In this document: positions 1 through 8,200 of the stretch, in pieces
Layout of the letters: the number at the start of each line of letters is the position of its first letter
How positions within the stretch are numbered: position 1 is the first letter of the stretch
Assembly: GCA_943327755.2 (NCBI GenBank)
Contig: CALPYF020000048.1
Coordinates: forward strand, 1-28,796
From: Deinococcus hopiensis KR-140
GTDB lineage: Bacteria > Deinococcota > Deinococci > Deinococcales > Deinococcaceae
Length of the DNA: 28,796 nucleotides
Direction: 5' to 3'
Translations under genes and position numbers: made by a program
The notes under the pieces: generated by a model
Database searches by the model: none
Told to the model about the DNA's origin: nothing
The model's input: only the letters and a program-made list of their open reading frames with translations

Positions 1-327
1 CGACTGATGAACCGACTGCCCAGGCACGTTCGGGTGTGGGGAGACCGGGGCTATACCGGAATGGAGAAGGTCTATCCGGACTGGGAAACCATCGTGCCCG
101 CCAAACGACCGAAGAACGGCGAGTTGAGCAAGGAGCAACGTGAGCTGAATCGGCTGATCTCCAAGGTGCGGATTACCGCTGAGAATGCCATCGGCCGCAT
201 CAAGAAATTTCGCGTCTGCAAGGAGTTTTTCAGGAATCAGACCTCACAGCACGGCGTGATGTGGGGGTGTGTCGCTGGGCTCGTCAATCTCCGTTGGCAA
301 CGCCGCCACCACCTCTGCACACCCTGA
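1..327 (+). CDS. IS transposase, DDE_Tnp_4-like, C-terminal part (cut by window edge)
   Basis: The frame is open from the first base, so the gene starts outside the window. The visible 108 or so residues are the end of a DDE transposase. The segment WGDRGYTG holds the second catalytic Asp region, a basic linker follows (PAKRPKNGELSKEQRELN), and then ISKVRITAENAIGRIKKF, whose Glu in AENAIGRIK fits the third acidic residue of the DDE triad. This spacing is typical of the DDE_Tnp_4 (DDE superfamily endonuclease) group related to IS5. It is not the same transposase as the one at 12.8 kb. The gene looks intact in the part seen. Whether the whole element is active cannot be judged, because its left end and the start of the gene are missing. 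Confidence 0.8.
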   Translation, partial: RLMNRLPRHVRVWGDRGYTGMEKVYPDWETIVPAKRPKNGELSKEQRELNRLISKVRITAENAIGRIKKFRVCKEFFRNQTSQHGVMWGCVAGLVNLRWQRRHHLCTP

Positions 328-338
328 GTGCAGGGACA

Positions 339-375
339 GATCAGTGGGGAGCCGATTCACGGCTCCCCACTGATC
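339..375 (+). terminator. Perfect hairpin behind the transposase gene
   Basis: Arms of 16 bp (339-354 and 360-375) are exactly complementary around a 5-nt loop. It lies 11 bases after the transposase stop. No T-run follows, so it may be a factor-independent stop lacking a U tract, a bidirectional insulator, or part of the right end of the element that shields it from outside transcription. Confidence 0.5.
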
Positions 376-902
376 CTTCAACTACTGCGCAACAGGTCTT
401 CAGCCGAACGTGAGAGTGATCGCCAACCCTGCAGGCTTCGGGCGAGGCTGTGTGGATAACGACTGGGAACATCGGCGTGCACTGCCTAGAGAAGCGTCGC
501 ATCTCACATGGACAGGACGGTGCCGTGCGGCGTATAGCTCTTTGAGCGGCATTCTGCAACTGAACATCACAGCAGTTGTTGGCGCATCAGTGGCAGTGGG
601 ATTCATGATGTGTCTGGCCCTGTGCCCACATCTGAAGCTGCCCGGACTCCGTAGCTCGCGGGTTTCTCGCTGGACTGTGACGCGACAACGTAGGTGATCT
701 GACTCACTGGTCACAGTACCCGTTTTCAGGTCAGCACAATGCAAGCCCTGACCTTTTGGAGTCAGGCCACTGACCCACCATGTGATCAGACAGCCGCGCA
801 TCGACTCATTCCGTTGGTGTTCGGTCACCAGTGAGCTCGTTCTGGCGCAGTCATGAGGGCTCGGCTGGGACAACCATGAAGCGCGAGGTGGACCGCGCGG
901 AG
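376..902. other. Non-coding stretch, no gene seen
   Basis: I read both strands and found no frame with convincing codon use, start signal or recognisable protein. The longest open frames here (410-697 plus; 400-1179 minus) have compositions typical of antisense or random reading. The stretch is probably flank from the insertion to the left plus the upstream region of the response-regulator gene. Confidence 0.5.
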
Positions 903-916
903 TAGAGTCACTGGCA
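903..916 (+). promoter_or_regulatory. Possible -10 box of a leaderless transcript
   Basis: TAGAGT at 903-908 ends 7 bases before an ATG at 916. TANNNT at this distance is the usual arrangement of leaderless Deinococcus genes. No good -35 element is visible, so this is tentative. Confidence 0.25.
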
Positions 917-969
917 TGACTGAGTACCCGCCGCGGGGGAGAGCCCTGGCTGGGCTCAGGGCACAGTGA
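916..969 (+). CDS. Possible 17-residue leader peptide overlapping the response-regulator start
   Basis: The ATG at 916 opens a short frame (MTEYPPRGRALAGLRAQ) whose TGA stop at 967-969 overlaps the GTG start of the next gene as GTGA. Such overlaps often couple translation, which would explain how the downstream GTG is used with only a weak ribosome site. It could equally be chance. Nothing in the peptide itself is recognisable. Confidence 0.25.
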   Translation: MTEYPPRGRALAGLRAQ

Positions 970-1394
970 CGCGAGCAGAGCTGGCCGACGTTCCATTTCG
1001 CGTCCTTCTGATTGATGACGACCTGACAGAGCTGCTGCTGCTGGAGGAGCTTCTGGCGCAGCCCGCTGTGGACCTGGTGACCTTCGCAGACGCAGCCGCC
1101 GCCTGGACGTGGCTCCAGCAGCAGCCTGCCCCGCCGCATCTGACACTGCTGGATCTTCATTTGACCGGTCTTGACGCACTGACGCTGCTGCGCTGGATCC
1201 GGGCGCAGCCGATCTACAACGACATGGCCGTGGTGCTCCGGTCTGGTCTGGTGAGTGCGGAGGAGTTGCGTACCGTCTACGAAGTGGGCGGCAACGCCAT
1301 CGTGGATAAGCAATTGTTCCTGACGGAGAGTGGCGCGCAGTTGCAGGCGATCATGACTACCTACCGCCGCTTACGGGACGCCGCTGGGCCGTAG
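966..1394 (+). CDS. Stand-alone response regulator receiver protein
   Basis: This 142-residue protein is a single CheY-like receiver domain without an output domain. The acidic pocket is IDDD (Asp17-19), the phospho-acceptor is Asp63 in LTLLDLHL, the switch Ser is Ser93 in VVLRSG, and the conserved Lys is Lys115 in IVDKQL. All catalytic positions are therefore present. It should accept phosphate from a sensor kinase and act through protein contacts; no kinase is in the window. Single-domain receivers of the Rcp1 kind often sit beside phytochrome-like kinases, but no such neighbour is seen here. The start is a GTG at 966. It has only a weak ribosome site and overlaps a 17-codon frame, so a slightly different start is possible. 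Confidence 0.85.
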   Translation: MTRAELADVPFRVLLIDDDLTELLLLEELLAQPAVDLVTFADAAAAWTWLQQQPAPPHLTLLDLHLTGLDALTLLRWIRAQPIYNDMAVVLRSGLVSAEELRTVYEVGGNAIVDKQLFLTESGAQLQAIMTTYRRLRDAAGP

Positions 1395-1424
1395 AGCGCT
1401 TCCACTGGCTCAAGCTGAAGCGCT
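1395..1424 (+). terminator. Hairpin directly after the response-regulator stop
   Basis: AGCGCTTC (1395-1402) and GAAGCGCT (1417-1424) form a perfect 8-bp stem with a 14-nt loop, beginning at the base after the stop codon. There is no T-run, so termination strength is uncertain. Confidence 0.4.
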
Positions 1425-1508
1425 GCACGCTCAGCGCACTGTAGACGCGCACCCTGGTCACCGGCACGGACACCACGTCCTGCCACCTGAATGTGCCGCC
1501 GCGCCAGG

Positions 1509-1910
1509 TCAGCGGCGCAGTGCAGTCACCTGCTGAACCAACCACGCGCGCTGGGCAGTCACGCGGCGCAGCCAGCTTTTCAGGAAGACCCGCTGACTGG
1601 GCAAGGCCTGCACAGCGGCCCGCAGGAACTGTTCTCGCCGATCAATCAGCCGCGCCGCTCGCTCAGCAGGGGTGCCGTACGTCCCAATCTCGGTCAGCAT
1701 CACGCCAAGACGGAGAGTGCCGTGATCCACCGCGATGTCATAGGCCACACCCGCCAGGGGCCACGGCAGACCGTTGACCTGGCACCACCGTTGCCAGGTG
1801 GCCGGCGTGAGGTTGAACGTCTCGTCCTGACGACGGTCGACGGAATGGGGCGGGTGCACAGACGCCCAGGTCTGGGTGAACTGCCGCGCTTGTTCGAAAT
1901 GGGTCGTCAC
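1509..1910 (-). CDS. Hypothetical protein, 133 aa
   Basis: I do not recognise a family. The minus-strand frame has balanced amino-acid use with many Trp (TWQRWC, KSWLRR) and amphipathic helices towards the C-terminus, which suggests a soluble, mostly helical protein. The start is GTG at 1910, preceded by GGAG with 9 bases of spacing. Competing frames on the plus strand over the same DNA are Pro/Arg/Ser-rich, as expected of shadows. The gene ends about 114 bases from the convergent response regulator. There is no signal peptide or membrane segment. Function unknown. Confidence 0.65.
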   Translation of the reverse strand: MTTHFEQARQFTQTWASVHPPHSVDRRQDETFNLTPATWQRWCQVNGLPWPLAGVAYDIAVDHGTLRLGVMLTEIGTYGTPAERAARLIDRREQFLRAAVQALPSQRVFLKSWLRRVTAQRAWLVQQVTALRR

Positions 1911-2017
1911 AAGGTCACACTCCAGTTGGACGTTCGGGCGAGGCGGGTGCGGTGTTCAGGCCACGTCCGGTGGTATCCCGGACAGCTGCTGATCCTTTCA
2001 CGCAGCGTATGGAGGCT

Positions 2018-2092
2018 CGTGACACGGGGCGGCGCAGCGTGCCACCTGGCATTGATCAGGGTTCAGGGACCTGAACACCGCCCGGTGTCACG
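2018..2092. repeat. Nested inverted repeats between glucan synthase and the 133-aa gene
   Basis: The outer arms 2018-2032 and 2078-2092 match in 14 of 15 positions (CGTGACACxGGGCGG type). Inside lies a second near-palindrome, GTTCAGG-GA-CCTGAAC, at 2061-2076. The structure sits about 120 bp past the end of the glucan synthase gene and 110 bp before the start of the 133-aa gene, both on the minus strand. It could act as a terminator or RNA structure, or hold an operator. The rest of 1911-2212 shows no gene. Confidence 0.45.
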
Positions 2093-2212
2093 CTCCACGC
2101 CCTGAGAGGGGTCGCGTGCTGACCCATTTGGGGTTATGACGCTTGAGGCGGGACGCTTGACAACGCCGCGCGGTGAGGCTGACCACACGCGGACCGGTCG
2201 GCTGCTCGGCAT

Positions 2213-5200
2213 TCAGCGGAGCGTCACCTGCACCTGATGGGTGGCGCCGTCATCAAGCAGGGGAATGACGCTGCCCGCGAGTGGATGCCCATCCAGCGTC
2301 ACGCCGGGCGCGCCGCTGGGCCGGTTGTCGACGTGCAGTTCATACCGGCTGGTGCCGTGGTGGTACGTGACCTGATAGCCGGGCCAGTCGTCCGGGATGC
2401 AGGGCTGGACGCGGAGGGACGCACCCGTGCGGCGGATACCCAGGAGCTGCTCCAGGCCCAGGCGGTAGGTCCAGGCGGCTGAGCCGGTGTACCACGACCA
2501 GCCGCCCTCACCGCGGCGCTGCGGGTGGCTGGCGACGTCCGCAGTCATGACGTACGGTTCGGTCTGGTAGGTCGCGACATTGGCCGGGGCGCTGGTGCGG
2601 TGAATGGGATTCAGCCACTGGAAGAGGGTGTGGGCCTGGCTGGCGTCGCCGAGCTCCGCGAAGGCCCACGCGGTCCAGACAGCGGCGTGGGTGTACTGCG
2701 CGCCGTTCTCGCGGATGCCCGGCGGGTACCCCTGGATGTAGCCCGGGTGAGGTACGCTGCGGTCGAAGGGTGGGGTCAACAGCAGACTGAGTTTCGCGTC
2801 CTCGTCGAGCAGGTGAGTGCGGACGGCGTTCATGGCGAGGCGGGCCCGGGTCGGGTCGGCCGCGCCGGACAGCACCGCCCAGGACTGAGCGACCGCGTCG
2901 ATGCGGCACTCGCGGTTCCCCGCCGAGCCGAGCACGGAGCCGTCATCACGGTAGGCGCGGCGGTACCACTGGCCGTCCCAGCCATGCTGCTCCAGATGGC
3001 GCCCCAGGGCCTGCGCCTGGGCCGTGAATGTCTGGACGGACGCGTCGTCACCCTGCAGGCGGCACAGGGGAAGCAGGTCATTCACGACGCGGTGCAGGAA
3101 GAAGCCCAGCCAGACGCTTTCTCCCTGTCCACCAGCCCCGATGAGGTTCAGGCCGTCGTTCCAGTCCCCAGTGCCCATCAGGGGCAGGCCGTGGCGACCG
3201 GTGCGGCTCGCGTGCCGCACGGCGCGCAGCAGGTGCTCGTACAGGGGGGCGCCCCCGGTGGCCGCGTAGGTGTCGTACCGCTCGTGCTCGGCCGGTTCGA
3301 GTTCCGCGCCGGTGAGGAACGGCGCGACCTCGTTCAGGATGCCAGTGTCGCCGGTGACCGTGACGTACGCGGCCGTGACGTACGGCAGCCACAGCAGGTC
3401 GTCACTGATGCGGGTGCGGACACCGCGCGCCATGGGCGGGTGCCACCAGTGCAGCGCGTCACCTTCCGTGAACTGGCGCGCGGCGTGCCGCAGGATCTGC
3501 TCGCGGGCCAGGTTCGGCGCGGCGTGCAGCAGGGCCAGCACGTCCTGCAACTGATCGCGGAACCCGTACGCGCCGCTGGATTGGTACAGTCCCGAGCGGC
3601 CCCAGACGCGGCACGAGACGGTCTGGTACAGCAGCCAGCCGTTGAGCATCACATCGAAGGCGGGGTCAGGGGTCTTCACGGTCACGCGGCCCAGCAGGTG
3701 CTGCCAGCGGGCCCGGGTGTCCTGCACGGCCCGCTCGCAGCGGCCAGGATCGAGGTAGGTGTCCAGCAGCCGCGCGGTGTCTGCCGCGTCGTGCCCCGCG
3801 CCGAGGAGCACCGTGACAGTCTGCTGACCGCCGGGTGGCAGATGCAGGTGCACCTGCAGGGCCGCGCCCGGATCACCGGGCGGGTCGACGGTGCCACTCA
3901 GCCCGACCCGTGTGAGCGCTGCGGGCCGGGCAGGGGTGCCGCCCTGACCGAGGAATTCCAGGCGGTCGGTGGTCACGCCCTGCGGGGCGGGCGTGACGGC
4001 CAGGAAGGCCACCTGCGCGCCTGTCTCGTCGCGCCAGGGGTTCCGGACGAGCAGCGCGCCGTGATCCGCATCAAAGTCGGTCAGGAGGTGTGGCCCCTGA
4101 CCGTCACGGTGTGGACCGAGGACGAAGTCGGCGGTGCAGGTGACACTGACGTGCCGGGCGCGCTCCGCCTCGTTGCGCAGAGTCAGGGTCATGATCTTGA
4201 CCGGGTCGTCCGGGGCGGCGGACATGAGCAGGTGCTGAGCAAGGTCGTGACTGCGCTGCTCGAAGGCGGTGTACCCCCAGCCGTGCCGGATCAGGCAGGG
4301 CGCGCCGGACGGGGCGGGCTGCGGCGTCGGCGTCCAGATCTGCGCGGTGGCTTCGTCCCGCAGGTAGAGCGTGTCGGACGGGGTATCGGACACCGGGTCG
4401 TTCGTCCAGGCGGTCAGTCGGTTCTCACCGCTGTTCCCAGCCCAGCTGAAGCCGCCGCCCGCCTCGGAGATCACGAACCCCCCGGCGGGACTCGCGATCA
4501 CATTCACCCATGGACGGGGCGTGGTCTGGCCTGGCTGCAGCCGCAGGTGGTACTCGTCCCCAGTCGGGGTGAAGCCGCCGAGGCCGTTCCAGAACGTCAG
4601 CGGCGCGCCCCCTCTATCGGACACCGTGGGCATCCAGGGAGACCGCGACGGCAGGAGGGGGGGCAGGTCAGCCGGGGGCGCGTGGCGACGCAGTTGCTCG
4701 TCGAGCGGACCGTCGGCGCTGGACAGCCGCACCCGCGCGGCGCCGAGCAGCGCCTGCCGGGCCGCGCCGCTCAGGGCGCTGCCCCGCACGAGGTGCAGGC
4801 CGCCCGCGCGGCCCAACCAGCTGTCCGCGCCGCTGGCCGTGATCAGACGCGTGGTGGCCAGCGTGACGTCTTGACCGTAGCCCTGATCCCCGTCGTTGAG
4901 CAGGGCCAGATCGACCAGTACCTCCCGTTCTCGCCAGTGCCGGTGGAGGCGCAGCAGCTGCGAGAGGGCTTCCAGGTGCTCGGCGTCCCGCAGGTGCAGC
5001 AGCAGCACCGGGTGATCCCCGGACAGCCCTAGGGGCCACAGGTCACGTTGAGCGTGGGGGTTGGCGTGCCGCTCGCCCACGCTCGTCCGCCACTGCGCAC
5101 GCGGATAGGTCAGGGCGCTGAGCAGCCGCGCGCCGAGTTCAAGTTCTGGCGTGCCGATCCCGGCGGCGCGCAGCGACCGGTGAATCTCGCGCCGGGCGTC

Positions 5201-8200
5201 ACTGAACGCCGCCTGCACGCGCGCCCAGGCCGTCAGGGTGCGGGCCGAGGTCAGCGCCGACGCTCTGGTCTCGGCGGCCACCGCCACCCACGCCAGCGTG
5301 ACCGGACGGCCCGGACGCAGCGTGACGTCCACCTGCAGGGCCGCGACCGCATCGAGGGTGACGCCGACCGTGCCGGTCAGGCGTTCCGCGCCAAGCAGCC
5401 CCTGCGGATCACGGGCTGAGCCGTGCCGCCCGAGGACCTGCGCGCGCGCCGCCGTCCAGGTCAGCCCGGGCGGGACGCCGTCCGGACTGGTGAGGAGATG
5501 CCCCCACCACACCTGGGATTCCTGTGGACTGCGGGAGCGTCGGCGCAGCAGCAGGGTCTGATCCCTCGCCGCCCACTCGCTCTGCACGAACAGTTTCTGG
5601 AAGGCGGGATGTGCCAGGTCCGCCGCGTGTGACCCAAGCACAGCCTCGGCCACGCAGGTGATCCGCAGCCGACGTGCGGCGCCGCCCGGATCAGCACGCA
5701 GCGTGATGCGGCGCACCTCAGCGTCCAGCGCTGCGTCGACGGTGACGTCCAGCAGGGACGTGACGCCCGCCTCGCGCCCCTGAAACTGCGCGCTGTGTGC
5801 GGAGAGCAGCGCCTCCCCCGTCCCCGTCCCGCGGGGCTGGGAGGTCAGGGTCCAGCAGATCCCCGACTCGAGATCCTGCACATAAATCCAGTGCCCACAG
5901 TCCAGCCGCGCGGGATCGGCCCGGAACCGGGAGAGTTGCAGACCGTTCCAGCGGGTCGCGCCGCCGCCAGATTCACTGATCAGCACGCTGTACCGCCCGT
6001 TCGAAAGCAGGTGCAGTTGCGTGCTCCGGCCGCCCGGCACGGCCCACGGTTCCAGGGACAGGCCCGGCACCTGGCCGGGCAGCGCGCGGCGCTGATCGAG
6101 GTGCAGGCGTTCGAGCGGTACCGCATAGGGCACCTGCTCATACAGGAGCAGTTCCGCACTCGCCACGCGCGGGTCAGCGTGGAAGCGTTCAACCATGCCT
6201 GGGCGGCCGGGCTGTCCAGCGGCGAGCGCATTGGCGACACTCAGGAGCGTCATCCCCTGATGGTGTGCCATGTACGAGCGCACCACACTCACCCGCGCGC
6301 CCACCGGCAACCGCGCGGGCGTGTAGTCCGCCGCTTCGAACAACCCGTAGCGACCCAGCAGGCCCACGCCGCCCAGGCGCGCCAGGTTCCGGGTCACCGC
6401 CGCAGGTTGCCAGGGCAGCGCCAGCAGGGACGCGTACGGCGCGATCACCAAATCATCCGCCAGTCCACGTTGCAGGCCCAGTCCGGGCACACCGAACGCG
6501 CGGTACTGGTAGTTCAAGTTCGCGTCCAGGCGCGCGTACCCGCTCTCGGAGACGCCCCACGGCACGCCGTGGTGGCGGCCGTGCGCCCGCTGCGTGGCCA
6601 CGGCCGACGCGCAGGCCACGCCCAGCAGAGTCCCAGGTGGGGCGCGCATCAGCAGGCCCGGCATCAAATACTCGAAGGCCGTGCCACTCCAGGACAGCAG
6701 CAGGCGCCGTCCCCCCACCCGCGTCATCGGGCGGGCCAGGTGCAGCCAGTGCGTGGCCGGCACCTGCCGCAGGGCAATCGCCACGAAACTCGCCAGTCGC
6801 GCCTCGGACGCCAGGAGGTCGTAGGCGTTCGGATCCGGCCGGTTCAGGTCAGGACGGTACCCCAGCGTGAACAGTTCCCGCTGCGGATCGAACAGGAACC
6901 CCCAGCGGGGCCGCTCGATCTCGGCGTCCAAGTCGCGCGTCAACTGCGCGAGCGTGTCCAGCCACGCGGCCGCCTGCCCGGCGGCGCCGCGCAGCCCCGC
7001 GCGCTGCTGCGCACACCAGGCTCGCTGCGCCGCGTCCGTTGCCCCGGCCGCTGCGGCGTCCAGCGCGGCGTGCGCCTGACGGTACGCGTCCGGCAACGCC
7101 GCGAGGCGGGGTGCACATGGCAGCGCGCTCCAGGCGCCGGACGGCAGCCCGGCCGGCAGAGGAGGCGCGGCCAGCCACGGCAGGAAGCTGTCACGCTGCG
7201 CCCGGAGATTCACCAGGTGATGCCGCAGCCGCTCGAACCAGGTGCTCACTTCCCACAGGATCGGTTCGTCCAGCGGGTCGGCCGTCTCGACCAGTTGGAG
7301 GACCTCCGCCTCGAGTGCGGCGAGGTGCGCGTCACTGGCATCCAGCAGCGCGCTCCACCGTGACGGGTGCAGATTCGCCAGGATCAGTTCCTGCAGCTGC
7401 GCGCAGCGGGTCCGGGCGCCCCCGGCAGGCAGCGCGGCGTCCAGCAGCGCGAGGGTGTCCAGCAGGCCCTCCCAGCGCTGCGCGCGCCAGACCGGCTCAT
7501 CCGGGAGACTCAGAAGACCCTGGCGGAGCGCGATCAGGTGACCGGTCAGGTTGCCGCTGTCCACCGTGGAGACGTACGGGGGCGGCAGGGGCACCAAGCT
7601 GCGGGTGTCGTACCAGTTCAGCAGGTGCCCCTCGTGCCGTTCCAGCCGCCCGAGCGTATCGAGGGTCGCCTGCAGCCGCGCAGTCAGTTCCAGCGGGCCC
7701 AGGTACCCGAGGTCGTACGCACTGAGGGTCGCCGTGAGCATCAAGCCGATGTTCGTGGGGGAGGTGCGGTGCGCGGCCACGCCCAGCGGGTCCTCCTGGA
7801 AGTGATCCGGCGGGAGCCAGTGGTCGTCCGGGCCGACGAACCGTTCGAAGAACAGCCAGGTGCGCCGCGCCAGGAGTCGCGCGGCCCGACGCTGCAGAGG
7901 ACCTAACGTCACGGCACGCCGAGTCGGGGGTCGGCTGAGCTGCCACGCGAGCTGCGGGGAGCAGGCCCACGCGAGCAGGAGCGGCGCGGCCAGTGGCCAG
8001 CTGCCGGGGTGCCGGGCCGCCAGCGCCCCGAGCGCCGCAGCCAGGACAGGAGCGCCCCACATGGCGCGCCAGCAGGCGCCGGGGCCCGCCCGGGCCGCGA
8101 GCTGCCCGTCGACCTGCCCGGCCGGCGTCCATTCCAGCAGCCGGCGCCGCGTCACGAAGGTCCGCCCCAACGCCCGGCTGACCGCGCCAAGAATCACCAG

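Noticed and set aside
400..1179. Minus-strand frame of 259 codons opposite the response regulator
   Set aside because: The response regulator on the plus strand has all receiver-domain residues; the opposite frame is Arg/Ser/Pro-rich and unrecognisable.
1491..2105. Plus-strand frame of 204 codons opposite the 133-aa gene
   Set aside because: The minus-strand frame has better amino-acid balance and a ribosome site; this one is a shadow.
2525..5032. Open plus-strand frame of 835 codons inside the glucan synthase
   Set aside because: It is antisense to the GH94 region with its catalytic motif; the translated product is repetitive Arg/Gly/Val/Gln sequence with no domain.
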